A stretch of 64,000 bases of DNA from Dama dama (Eukaryota; Chordata; Mammalia; Artiodactyla; Cervidae), in assembly GCF_033118175.1 (NCBI RefSeq), contig NC_083710.1, forward strand, positions 45,229,501 through 45,293,500. Direction: 5' to 3'. The position numbers and the translations under genes were made by a program. Under the pieces are notes generated by a model that did no database searches, was not told the DNA's origin, and was given only the letters and a program-made list of their open reading frames with translations. This document shows, piece by piece, positions 45,031 to 56,061 of the stretch (position 1 is the first letter of the stretch; the number at the start of each line of letters is the position of its first letter).

Positions 45031-46295
45031 ATTTGAGCTACTTTGAATCCTAAAAGATGATGCTGTGAAAGTGCTGCCCTCAACATGCCAGCAAATTTGG
45101 AAACTCATCAGTGGCTGGAGAACCGGAAAAGGTCAGTTTTCATTCTAATCTCAAAGAAAGGCAGTACCAAAGAATGCTCAAACTATGATACAATTGCTGT
45201 CTTCTCACACGCTAGTAAAGTAATGCTTAAAATTCTACAAGCCAGGTTTCAACAGTATGTGAACCATGAACTTCCAGATGTTCAAGCTAGAAATTAGAAA
45301 ATGCAGAGGAACCAGAGATAAATTTCAACATCCATCTGATTATCAAAAAAGCAAGATTGTTCCAGGGAAACATCTACTTCTGCTTTATTAACTATGCCAA
45401 ACCCTTTTGACTGTGTGGATCACAACAAACAGTGGAAGATTCTGAAAGAGATGGGAATACCAGAGCACCTGACTTGCCTCTTGAGAATCTGTATGCAGGT
45501 CAGGAAGAACAGGTAGAACTGGACATGGAACAATAACCTCAGATATGAAGATGACACCGCCCTTATTGCAGAAAGTGAAGAAGAACTAAAGAGCTTATTG
45601 ATGAAAGTGAAAGAGGATAGTGAAAAAGTTGGCTTAAAAGTCAACATTCAGAAAATTAAGATCATGGCATCTGGTCCCATCACTTTATCCAAATAGATGG
45701 GGAAGCAGTGGAATCAGTGACAGACTTTACTTTTCTGGGCTCCAAAATCACTGCAGATGGTGACTGCAGCCATGAAATTAAAAGGTGCTTGCCTCTTGGT
45801 AGAAAAGTTATGACCAGCATAGACAGCACATTAAAAAGCAGAGACATTACTTTGCCAACAAAGATTCATCTAGTCAAGGCTGTGGTTTTTCGAGTAGTCT
45901 TTTATGGATATTGCTGAAGAATTGATGATTTGGAGCTATGGTGTTGGAGAATACTCTTGAGATTCCCTTGGACTGCAAGGAGATCCAGCCAGTCCATCAT
46001 AAAGGATATCAGTCCTGGGTGTTCATTGGAAGGATTGATGTTGAAGCTGAAACTCCAATACTTTGACCACCTGATGCAAAGATCTGACTCATTTGAAAAG
46101 ACCCTGATGCTGGGAAAGATTGAGGGCAGGAGGAGAAGGGAATGACAGAGGATGAGATGATTGGATGGCATTACTGACTCAATGGATATGGGTTTGAGTG
46201 GACTCCGGGAGTTGGTGATGGACAGGGAGGCCTGGCCTGCTGCCGTCCATGGATTCACAAAGAGTCGGACACGACTGAGTGACTGAACTGACTGA
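45031..46295 (+). mobile_element. BovB LINE, RT region to 3' end, with internal loss
   Basis: Sense BovB from 'tgagctactttgaatcctaa' to 'gtgactgaactgactgaa'. The segment just before YADD is shortened: 'gaacaataacctcagatatg' joins two points normally about 150 bases apart. The motif itself reads YEDDT. The frame is broken several times. Confidence 0.88.
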
Positions 46296-46519
46296 ATGAG
46301 CATTTTATCAGAACAATTACATATGCTGAAAGTTATGGAAAAACATGGAATATCTGGTTTCCAATAAATTAATGCTGAAATTTAAGTGTTATGTCTAAGA
46401 ATTAAACTGTACAATTAATTTATAAAATATACTGGGTTTTATGCCTAAAAACTAGAGAATAATTCATAGTCTATCAAGAAAGACAGGAAATTATAAAAGT
46501 TTTGCTTTAAATTAGTATT
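46296..46519. other. Unassigned spacer
   Basis: No recognised feature. Confidence 0.4.
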
Positions 46520-46680
46520 TGGGACATTAACAAGATGGCAAATAGGAGGCTTCAGACCCTCCTTTCTCCCATGGAGACCTCTTTTAAACCACAATAGGTA
46601 GATCAATTCTCTTTGTGAAAAATTCAGAAGACACTGAGTCTCCTCTGCCTCAGGCAACTGCTCTTGTCATTTATTGTCTA
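46520..46680 (+). mobile_element. L1 5' UTR-like fragment
   Basis: 'acaagatggcaaataggagg' is the typical opening of many mammalian L1 5' UTRs, followed by 'ttgtgaaaaattcagaagac' and 'tgagtctcctctgcctcagg', which also fit. Short and old. I hold this as likely but not certain. Confidence 0.45.
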
Positions 46681-47043
46681 CTAGAATTTGGCAATTTTGT
46701 ATCTCTGGCACTTTAAAGGCAGGTAACATTTGACAAATTATAAGTGTATATTTTAAAGGTATACATCTTATAAATACTACTAAAAATATTAGAGCAATTT
46801 TGGAAGTGTTCATTCATTTGAGGTATTAAGACACTTATTTCTGACAGTAGAGTATAATATTCATCCTTTTGTTCTAGCTCTACTCTTCTAACCCTTTTCC
46901 CATTTTTACACCTCAAATATGTACAAAAATATTAAGAAGAAATAATAATAACAGAGTATAAAGATAGATCTTAAAAACGAAACAAAACAAAAAAACCCAA
47001 AAAAACTTCTCCAACAAAGAAACAAAGCAAGAAATCTGAACAG
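46681..47043. other. Unassigned AT-rich sequence
   Basis: No recognised repeat. A/C-rich near 46975-47035. Confidence 0.45.
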
Positions 47044-47088
47044 ATCTATCTATCTATATATATATGTATATATATATATATATATATT
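47044..47088. repeat. (TATC)n(TA)n microsatellite
   Basis: Three TATC units pass into about 16 TA units with one TG. Confidence 0.9.
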
Positions 47089-47104
47089 TAACATTCAATA
47101 TGGA

Positions 47105-47436
47105 GGATTTCTCTAATGGCTCAGTGAAGAATTCACCTGCCAGTGAAAGAGACATGGGTTCAATTCCTAATCTGGGAAGATCCCACATGCCGCAGATCAG
47201 CTAAGCCTGTGTGCCACAACTACTGAATCTGTGCTCTAGGGCCCAGAAGCTGCAAATACTGAGACCAAGTGCCATAACTACTGAATGCTCCACAAGAAGT
47301 GAAATCATTTCAATGAGAAGCCCATGCACCACACTAGATAGAACCCCTGCTCACTGCAACTAGAAAAAAGCCTGCACAGCAATGGCAACCCAGCACCGCC
47401 TTAAATAAATGAATTAATTAAATTATATATAAAAAT
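47105..47436 (+). mobile_element. CHR-type tRNA SINE with 12-base target duplication
   Basis: 'ggatttctctaatggctcag', 'gatcccacatgccgcagatc', 'actgaatctgtgctctaggg' and 'ctcactgcaactagaaaaaa' follow the CHR plan. The repeat attcaatatgga is perfect at 47093-47104 and 47437-47448, so this is a complete insertion of about 332 bases. Confidence 0.9.
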
Positions 47437-47486
47437 ATTCAATATGGAAAAGGAACACAAAAAGTTGCTCAACATAGTTTTCCTTG

Positions 47487-47698
47487 CTTGAGTGCTCAGT
47501 TGTGTTTGACTCTTTGCAACCCCATTTACTGTTGCCTGCCAAGCTCCTCTGTCCATGGGATTATCCTGGCAAGAATACTGGAGTGGGTTGTCATTTCCTC
47601 CTCCAGGGGATCTTCTCAACCCAGAGATCGAATTCATGTCTCCTGTGGCTTCTACATGGGCAGGCAGATTTTTTATCACTGAGCCACCTGGGAAGCCC
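47487..47698 (-). mobile_element. Bov-tA SINE, antisense
   Basis: 'tgctcagttgtgtttgactc', 'gcaagaatactggagtgggt' and 'ctgagccacctgggaagccc' mark a complete antisense Bov-tA. The two overlapping plus-strand frames here are translated SINE. Confidence 0.9.
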
Positions 47699-47819
47699 CC
47701 AAGTGCTAATTAAAAACATCAAAAAATTACTGCTACCAGCCTATTATAATGTCTAGAGACCTAAACACTGAAAATACCAAGTGTTGGTGAAGATATAGAG
47801 CAATAGGAGTTCTCATTCT

Positions 47820-47935
47820 GTGTTCAGTTCAGTTCAGTCGCTCAGTCTTGTCTGACTCTTTGGACCCCATGGACTGCAGCATGCCAGGCTTCCCTGTCCA
47901 TCACCAACTTCCAGAATTTGCTGAAACTTATTCTC
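47820..47935 (-). mobile_element. BovB LINE, 3'-terminal 115 bases
   Basis: Antisense 'gttcagttcagttcagtcgc' to 'cagaatttgctgaaactta'. A strongly 5'-truncated insertion in the L1M. The flanks share 'ttct.tgt', but the duplication is not clean. Confidence 0.85.
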
Positions 47936-48428
47936 TGTAGGTGATAATTAAAATTGGTACAGCCGCTTTGAAAGTATTTGGTAGTTACTTAACTAGCTAA
48001 ATATAGACACATCTTATGATACAGCATTCATACAACTAAGCATTTATCTAACTGATTTGAAAATTTAGGACCACATAAAAATCTGTGAATGAATATTTAC
48101 TGCAGCTTATGGAGATAATTATTATTTATAATAAAAAATACAAGCAGTAAAATGTCTTTCACTATTGGGTGTGAAATAGGTTCAATAATATTTTGTACAA
48201 TGCACAGAATACAGCCAATATTTTGTAATAACTATAAATGGAAAATAAACTTTTAAAATTTTATATTAAAAAAGCCATACATCCATACAGTGTAATAATA
48301 ATATTCAGTGATTAAAATAAATGTCTAATCCATCTGGCATTAATTAATCAAATGAATATTGGTAAGGAACCAAATCTAAAAGGCTACATACACAGAGTAA
48401 GGCCATTAATTTGGCATTATTGAGAAAG

Positions 48429-48538
48429 TGAACTTGGGCAAACTCTCGGAGATAATGAAGGATAACAAGGCCTGGCATGCTGCAGTCCATGGGGTCACCC
48501 TAAAGAGTCAGACATGACAGTGATTCAACAACAGCGAC
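48429..48538 (+). mobile_element. BovB or Bov-A tail fragment
   Basis: 'gggcaaactctcggagataa', 'ggcctggcatgctgcagtcc' and 'gagtcagacatgacagtgat' match the last 110 bases of BovB in sense. A repeat tgagaaa on both sides may be the target duplication. Confidence 0.78.
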
Positions 48539-48745
48539 TGAGAAAAAAAAGATAGGAATGAAAAAGCAGATCATTTGCCAGTCTTGGGAAAGAACAGCGT
48601 TTGAGGAGGGGAAGTACAGGCAACAACTTTAGAGCAATGCAACTAATTGTTATGTTATTGCGGTGGTGGATAAATGATGCTATGCATTTGTTTAAACCTG
48701 TACAAATTTACAACACAAATAGTGATCCTTAATGTATGCAAATAA

Positions 48746-49176
48746 ACAAAACAAAAAAATGAAAAACACAGAAGATCAGAGAACTTTGGGAGAGAATGCA
48801 GAATAACAAGAATATTGAAATTAATAAAGTACATCATATTGTCAGTATTCTTCTCTTAAAACTGCTGACTCAAGTACATTGGAAAATGATGTTTTGACAG
48901 GAAATTGTAAAACTAAAGACAAAATAACTATATAAGTACATAAACTTTATGCTTTATTTGGTAAATTTGTTTCTCACAAGGATATGAATTAGCAATTCTG
49001 AAATTGCTATACATACATAATGGAATTTTAAAAATAAGTAAGTGAAAGGAGGATAGTGGAAGTGAGTTGTCTTATTGTTGGAGGAGGAGGTTATTGACAA
49101 GTAAGTGGGGAAAAGAGATTAGTGTGACTCATTTGGTACTGGATTAGAGTGGGAGGCATGAAGATGAGTCATGTTG
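48746..49176. other. Unassigned sequence, no gene
   Basis: No recognised repeat or frame. Confidence 0.45.
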
Positions 49177-49185
49177 AGCCTTTAT

Positions 49186-49386
49186 GAAAAAAAAAGTGAA
49201 AGTGAAGTCGCTCAGTCATGTCTGACTCTTTTGCGACCCCGTAGACTGGTAGCCTACCAGGCTCCTCCGTCCATGGGATTCTCCAAGCAAGAATACTGGA
49301 GTGGGTTGCCATTTCCTTCTCCAGAGGATCTTTCTGACCCAGGGATCGAACCCTGGTCTCCCGCATTGCAGGCAGACACTTTAACC
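49186..49386 (-). mobile_element. Bov-tA SINE, antisense
   Basis: Antisense Bov-tA with few differences from consensus ('gtgaagtcgctcagtcatgt', 'ggatcgaaccctggtctccc'). It is flanked by agcctttat at 49177-49185 and 49387-49395. A 9-10 base A run lies at the left border next to the duplication. Confidence 0.92.
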
Positions 49387-49401
49387 AGCCTTTATAGATG
49401 C

Positions 49402-49595
49402 ATCTAATTGTGGCTGAGCTGTTAAAGAATCCGCCTGCAATGCAGGAGACCCCGGTTCAATTCCTGGGTTGGGAAGATCCCCTGGAGAAGGGAAAGGCTA
49501 CCCACTGCAGTACTCTAGCCTGGAGAATTCCATGGACTGTATAGTTCATTGGGTCACAGAGAGTCATACATAACTGAGCGACTTTCTTTATGTTT
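49402..49595 (+). mobile_element. Bov-tA SINE
   Basis: 'gaatccgcctgcaatgcagg', 'ttcctgggttgggaagatcc' and 'taactgagcgactttcttta' identify a sense Bov-tA just right of an antisense one, so 49186-49595 forms an inverted SINE pair. Confidence 0.88.
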
Positions 49596-49948
49596 TAACT
49601 GCATTAATAGTCATACATGTGTGTACACATGTAGGTTTGTAGAAATGAATGCATTTCCCACCTCTGCTCTTTGAGAGGGTCTAGAAATAAGCACACCCAA
49701 TATCCAGAACTTGATTTCCAATGACATTCTTTGATGACAGGAACTAGAATATCTTGTAAGTAGTGGTTGATTTTAGGGCTGGGAGGAAAATATGCAAGAT
49801 AAGCCTGGAGCATCTTGTGTCAAAGATGTAAGGGAATATTCAAATGCAACATAAGAAAAAAAAAAAAAAAAAAGCCAATTGATAGAGCTCCCAATGGCTA
49901 AAACCACAGCAATTTGAGCATCAAGATCAATAAATAACACTATATTTG
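49596..49948. other. Unassigned sequence with poly-A
   Basis: An A run of about 19 lies near 49855-49874. Nothing else recognised. Confidence 0.45.
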
Positions 49949-50150
49949 CATTAGTGGTAAAGAATCCGCCTGCCAATGTAGGAGACAAAGACATGAGGAT
50001 TCAAGCCCTGGGCTAGGGAGAAGGGTATGCCATCCCATGGAAAAGGGCATGGCAACTCACTTCAATATTCTTGCCTGGAGAATCCTTTGGACAGGGGAGC
50101 CTGCTGGGTTACATTCCATGGGGGTCGCAAAGAGTCAGACACAACTAAAG
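49949..50150 (+). mobile_element. Bov-tA SINE
   Basis: 'gtaaagaatccgcctgccaa', 'attcttgcctggagaatcct' and 'gcaaagagtcagacacaact' identify the element. The first bases of the tRNA-like head are missing. Confidence 0.86.
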
Positions 50151-50704
50151 TCAGACACATGCATATTCATATTACTGCTATATTTGATTTTAACCCTATT
50201 ATGCAATGAATATAAATCCACATTGATATAAATAAATGACTGAACAATTTATTAAGGACAAAAGACAAACTTTTTATACAGAAATCCCAGTAATTTATGT
50301 GTGTGCTTTCAATTTATATGCTTTCAAGCTAAAACGGTATTTAAGAGATGCCCCAAATTGAAAAGATGGGATAGAATCATTGTATTTCCCCATTAATGTG
50401 TAATATATACAGTGGTTCTGGATATTAGGCATGACTTTAAGGGAGGAAGCTCCTTGTGATAGATAATTCCCAGAAGGGGCTATAACTGAAAGCCACAAGC
50501 AACCAATATTCCTGGAAGTATGGAAAATAAATTCCTTAGTCATTAAGTTGGACTCTATCTTGGGGGCAAACCAGAATATCAACTATGTCTTTTTTTCCCT
50601 CTTTATTGCTGTGGGTCTCTTCACTCAGTTAGAATCGTAGGTGAATTGGTGGGCTTCATTAGAGATTTTGTGTGGTCTTATTCCATTTTTCCCTAGTCAA
50701 TTAC

Positions 50705-50779
<75 letters not shown>

Positions 50780-51019
50780 TTTCTATATAAGATATTCATA
50801 CATATAGTGACACAATATTAAGTATCATGTAAACTTTTCTTTGGTAAAATGATGCTGCTATCATTATAACTTCATTTTATTAGGTTGTGGTTGAAGTAGG
50901 CCATTGAGATAAGGAATATGTTAAGGAAATCTAAGTCACTTGCAAAGAAGTTAACTGATTTTAGACAGTTTCATTAAAAAAAAATTACACTTATGGATTG
51001 TTTTTAATGAATTGGTTAA
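50151..51019. other. Unassigned AT-rich sequence, no gene
   Basis: Contains the long TA tract at 50704-50780, listed separately. No recognised repeat family or frame otherwise. Confidence 0.5.
50704..50780. repeat. (AT)n microsatellite, about 75 bases
   Basis: Nearly pure AT dinucleotide with one 'ac' interruption, ending in ACACACAC. The longest AT tract in the window. Confidence 0.93.
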
Positions 51020-54000
51020 AAACGGTGGCTGTGCAGCACTGGAGCGGCAAGCGGCCGAGGGGAGACACCCCACGTCCAAGGTAAGGAGCAGCGGCTGCGC
51101 TTTGCTGGAGCAGCCTTGGAGAGATACTCGATGTCCAAGGTAAGAGAAACCCCAGTAAGACGGTAGGCACTGAGAAAGGGCATCAGAAGGCCAGTTGTGG
51201 ATGTGACTGGTGATAGAAGCAAGGTCCGATGCTGTAAAGAGCAATACTGCATAGGAACCTGGATGTTAGGTCCTTGAATCAAGGCAAATTGGAAGTGGTC
51301 ACAAAGGAGATGGCAAGAGTGAAAATCAACATTTTAGGAATCAGTGAACTAAAATGGACTAGAATAGGTGAATTTAGCTCAGATGAGCATTATATGTACT
51401 ACCGCGGGCAAGAATCCCTTAGAATAAATGGAGTAGCCATCGTAGTCAACAAAAGAGTCTGAAATGCAGTACTTGGATGCAATCTCAAAAATGACAGAAT
51501 GAACTCTGCTCATTTCCAAGGCCAACCATTCAATACCATGGTAATACAAGTTTATGCCCTAACCAATACTGCTGAAGAAGCTAATATTGAATGGTTCTAT
51601 GAAGACCTACAAGACTCTTTAGAACTAACACCCAAGAAAGACGTCTTTTTCATAATAGGGGACTGGAATGCAAAAGTAGGAAGTCAAGAACCTGGAGTAA
51701 CAGGCTAATTTGGTCTTGGAGTACAGAATGAAGCAAGGCAAAGGCTAATAGAGTCAAGGCACTGGTCATAGCAAACACCCTCTTCCAACAACACAAGAGA
51801 CAACTCTACACATGGACATCACCAGACGGTCAACACTGAAATCAGTTTGATTATATTCTTTGCAGCCAAAGATGGAGAAGCTCTACACAGTCAGCAAAAA
51901 CAAGACCAGAAGCTGACTGTGTCTCAGATCATGAACTCCTTATTGCCAAATTCAGACTTAAATTGAAGAAAGTAGGGAAAACCACTAGACCATTTAGGTA
52001 TGACCTGAATCAAATCACTTACAATTATGTAGTAAAAGTGAGAAATAGATTCAAGGGAGTAGATCTGATAGACAGAATGTCTGATGAACTATGGACGGAG
52101 GTTCATGACATTGTACAGAAGACAGGGATCAGGTACCTCCCCAAGAAAAAGAAATACAGAAAAGCACAATGGCTGTCTGAGGAGGCCTTACAAATAGCTG
52201 TGAAAAGAGGGGAAGCATAAAGCAAAGGAGAAAAGGGAAGATATACCCATTTGAATGCAGAGTTCCAAAGAATAGCAAAGAGAGATAAGAAAGCCTTCCT
52301 TAGTGATCAGTGCAAAGAAATCGAGGAAAACAATAAAATGGGAAAGACTAGATATCTCTTCAAGAAAATTAGAGATACCAAGGGAATATTTCATGCAAAG
52401 ATGGGCTCAATAAAGGACAGCTATGGTATGGACCTAAGAGAAGCAGAAGATATTAAGAAGAGGTGGCAAGAATACACATAAAAACTATATAAAAAAAAAA
52501 TCTTCATGAACCAGATAATCACGATGGTATGACCACTCTCCTAGAGCCAGACATCCTGGAATGAGAAGTCAAGTAGGCCTTAGGAAGTATCACTATGAAC
52601 AAAGCTAGTGGAGGTGATGGAATTCCGTTTGAGCTATTTCAAATCCTAAAAGATGATACTGTAAAAGGGCTGCACTCAATATGCCAGCAAATTTGGAAAA
52701 CTCAGCAGTGGCCACAGAACTGGAAACTGGCCAAACTTTTCATTCCAATCCCAAAGAAAGGCAAGGCAAAGAATGCTCAAACTACTGCATGATTGCACTC
52801 ATTCCACATGCTAGTAAAGTAATGCTCAACATTCTCCAAGCCAGCCTTTAGAAATACGTGAACATGAACTTCCAGATGTTCAAGCTGGTTTTAGAAAAGG
52901 CAGAGGAACCAGAGATCAAATTGACAACATCCACTGGATCATCGAAAAAGCAAGAGAGTTCCATAAAAAAACATCTATTTCTGCTTTATTGAATATGCCA
53001 AAACCTTTGACTGTGTGGATCACAATAAACGGTGGAAAATTCTGAAAGAGATGGAAATACCAGACCACCTGACCTGCCTCTTGAGAAATCTGTATGCAGG
53101 TCAGGAAGCAACAGTTAGAACTGGGCATGGAACAACAGACTGGTTCCAAATAGGGCAAGGCTGCATATTGTCACCCTGCTTATTTAACTAATATTCAGAG
53201 TACATCATGAGAAATGCTGGGCTGGGTAAAGCACAAGCAGAAATGAGGATTGCCAGGAGAAATATAGATAACCTCAGATATGGAGATGACTCCACCCTTA
53301 TGCCAGAAAGAGAAGAAGAACTAAAGAGCCTCTTAAAAAAAAAATAATAATAAAATAAATAAATAAAAAAAGAGCCTCTTGCTGAAATTGAAAGAGGAGA
53401 GTGAAATTGCTGGCTTAAAACTCAACATTCAGAAAACTAAGATCATTGCATTTGGTCCCATCACTTCATGGCAAATAGACTGTGAAAGAGTGGAAGCAGT
53501 GGCTGACTTTATTTACTTGGGCTCCAAAATCACTGCAGATGGTGACTACAGCCATGAAATTAAAAGACGCTTACTCCTTGGAAGGAAAGTTATGACCAAC
53601 CTAAAAAGCGTATTAAAGAGCAGAGACGTTACTTTACCGTCTAGTCAAGGTCCGTCTAGTCAAGGCTATGTTTTTTCCAGTAGTCATGTACGGATGTGAG
53701 AGTTGGTCTATAAAGAATGCTGTGTACTAAAGAATTGATGCTTTTGAACTGTGATGTTGGAGAAGACTCTTGAGAGTCCCTTGGGCTGCAATGAGATCCA
53801 ACATGTCCGTCCTAAAGGAGATGAGTCCTGGATGTTCATTGGAAGTCCTGATGCAGAAGCTGAAACTCCAATACTTTGGCCACCTGATGTGAAGAGTTGA
53901 TTTATTTGAAGAAACCTTGATGCTGACAAAGATTGAGGGCAGGAGGAGAAGGGGACAACAGAGGATGAAATGGTTGAATGGCATCCCCGACTCAATGGAC

Positions 54001-54110
54001 ATGAGTTTAAGTAAACTCTGGGAGTTAGTGATGGACAGAGAGGCCTGCCATGCTACCGTCCATGGGGTCCAAAGTGTTGGACACGACTGAGAGACTGAAC
54101 TGCACTGAAC
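51020..54110 (+). pseudogene. BovB LINE, nearly full length (3.1 kb), inactive
   Basis: It starts with the GC-rich BovB 5' region ('gctgtgcagcactggagcgg') and ends 'gagagactgaactgcactga'. The single ORF of BovB encodes an APE-type endonuclease followed by reverse transcriptase, used for target-primed reverse transcription. Endonuclease motifs are visible as 'ISELKWT' (51274-51462), 'GDWNAKVG' (51499-51708) and 'SDHELL' (near 51920). The RT start is 'NKASGGDGIPFELFQILK' (52595-52792). The catalytic motif reads YGDDS instead of YADDT (about 53278-53292). The frame shifts at least three times between 51274 and 53699 and has in-frame stops, so it is dead. An A-rich insert splits it at 53335-53368. 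Confidence 0.93.
53335..53368 (+). mobile_element. A-rich tail insertion with target duplication
   Basis: 34 bases of A with interspersed T interrupt the BovB ORF. The flanking BovB bases aaagagcctctt occur twice, at 53323-53334 and 53369-53380. All other BovB copies have this stretch once and without the A tract. The structure equals a retrotransposon insertion that was truncated down to its poly-A tail. Confidence 0.85.
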
Positions 54111-55170
54111 TTATTCGGTTTTAATTTTCCCATGTCCAAATTCCTTCTTGTTGTTTTTTTTGTGTGTGTCTGTTTTAAATCTGATCTTGCATTGTATGTG
54201 CCAAAAAGACAAGGGCATATTTGAAAATTCACTCTACACACATTTATGATCCAATAATGTGAAAAGCATGTTTTCCATTGTTGGACAAAAATACATGTGC
54301 TACATTTCCATTCTATAGTTAAGATAATTATTCTTTTTGATATAATTTATGAGAAAACACAGCTCCAAGTGTCCAAAGGTCTTGTAAAATCAGTCATAAG
54401 TCCTCATGCCATAAGCATCTTACTTCAGGAGATCAGGGAATATGTTATTAAGTCAAATCTCCATATTCTTGTTTTCCACTATAGATTGTGCAATAGAAAA
54501 CATTTGTGTCCAACTATTGATAGATTCTCTGTTGCACATATTTGTAGTTCTTAAGGTATTGTAGATATTTTAGGAAAAAAGAAACCTTCTGAAATGAGAC
54601 AACACTTAGTATACAATGTTTTATATGTCCCAATGAACAAGATTTGAAATTGCACCCAACAGTTTATATACGAAAATGTGGATTTTTCAGTGTCAAAATG
54701 GCTGTCATAGTTGATATTCAAATATATTTTGAAGTGATTTTACTTGATGATTATTATTCAATTTTTTAAAAGACATACATACAAAGTAAACATGGCATGA
54801 ATTTTGTAAAAGGAAATTCAATTTAATTCACACCATTCCTAAGGTTTTAGCTACCTTAGGTCTGTAGTTTTGGTTTGGTGTGCAAGTTATAGAATTTGCA
54901 ACTTGAATTGACAGTGTGCTACAAAAGTTGTCAAAAAATAAAATAAATGCTGTGAGGAGATTTAGGGACTTCTCATTTAAGACAAAAGAATGGGTTGAGA
55001 CATGTATTCTTTTTTTTTTAATTTATTTTTAAAAGAGTAAAGGAAAACAATTCTATATATTTGTCTAATGAATTAAAAAGACTTTTAAAATGACTGAGAA
55101 ATAGTCCTGTATGATTTAATCATATAAAACTTTGTTCTTTGGGATTTATTACTATTATACTGTAGGGCTT
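54111..55170. other. Unassigned AT-rich sequence, no gene
   Basis: No recognised repeat. The 85-codon frame at 54297-54554 has no motif and I consider it chance. Confidence 0.5.
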
Positions 55171-55186
55171 ATAAAAGTGTTTGATT

Positions 55187-56045
55187 CACATGAAAAGATG
55201 CTCAACATCACTCATTATCAGAGAAATGCAAATCAAAACCACAATGAGGTACCATTACACGCCGGGCAGAATGGCTGCTATCCAAAAGTCTACAAGCAAT
55301 AAATGCTGGAGAGGGTGTGGAGAAAAGGGAACCCTCTTACACTGTTGGTGGGAATGCAAACTAGTACAGCCGCTATGGAGAACAGTGTGGAGATTCCTTA
55401 AAAAACTGGAAATAGAACTGCCATATGACCCAGCAATCCCACTTTTGGGCATACACACCGAGGAAACCAGATCTGAAAGAGACACGTGCACCCCAATGTT
55501 CATCGCAGCACAGTTTATAATAGCCAGGGCATGGAAGCAACCTAGATGCCCATCAGTAGACGAATGGATAAGGAAGCTGTGGTACATATACAGAATGAAA
55601 TATTACTCAGCCATTAAAAATAATTCATTTGAATCAGTTCTAATAAGATGGATGAAACTGGAGCCCATTATACAGAGTGAAGTAAGCCAGAAAGATAAAG
55701 ACCAATACAGTATACTAACGCATATATATGGAATTTTAAAAGATGGTAACGATAACCCTATATGCAAAACAGAAAAAGAGACACAGATATATAGAATAGA
55801 CTATTAGAGAGAAGGCAAGGGTGGGATGTTCTGAGAGAACAGCATTGAAACAAGTATACTATCAAGGGTGAAACAGGTCACCAGCCCAGGTTGGATGTAT
55901 GAGACAAGTGCTCAGGGCTGGTGCACTGGGAAGACCCAGAGGGATGGGATGGGGAGGGAAGTGGGAGGGGGGATTGGGAAGGGGAACACATGTAAATCCA
56001 TGGCTGATTCATGTCAATAAATGTTATTTTAAAAAAAATAAATAA
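55187..56045 (+). mobile_element. L1 LINE, 5'-truncated, young, with 16-base target duplication
   Basis: 859 bases of ruminant L1: the C-terminal end of ORF2, the 3' UTR and an A/T-rich tail ending '(aaat)n'. The direct repeat ataaaagtgtttgatt is perfect at 55171-55186 and 56046-56061. The ORF piece is uninterrupted, and the target start 'ataaaa' fits the L1 endonuclease preference. Together these suggest one of the youngest insertions in the window. Confidence 0.95.
55190..55807 (+). pseudogene. L1 ORF2p C-terminal fragment, open
   Basis: The open part of L1 ORF2 encodes about 205 residues up to the natural stop at 55805-55807. It includes the C-terminal cysteine/histidine motif 'CWRGCGEKGTLLHCWWEC', followed by 'FIIARAWKQPRCPSVDEWI'. 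In intact L1s ORF2p is about 1,275 residues with endonuclease and reverse transcriptase, and both are absent here. The frame has no start of its own: the first bases and the ATG at 55181 belong partly to the duplicated target. It is not expected to make a functional protein. Confidence 0.9.
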
Positions 56046-56061
56046 ATAAAAGTGTTTGATT

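Larger units (their letters stand above)
47720..48745 (+). mobile_element. Old L1 (L1M type), ORF2 end and 3' UTR, sense
   Basis: Landmarks in order: 'gtgttggtgaagatatagag', 'attggtacagccgctttgaa', 'aaaaggctacatacacagag', 'caacaactttagagcaatgc' and 'gtacaaatttacaacacaaa'. It hosts a short BovB (47820-47935) and a second BovB tail (48429-48538). Confidence 0.68.

Noticed and set aside
55181..55807. A 208-codon open frame, the longest in the window, as a gene
   Set aside because: It is the C-terminal end of L1 ORF2, its start lies in duplicated target DNA, and the target duplication proves a truncated insertion.
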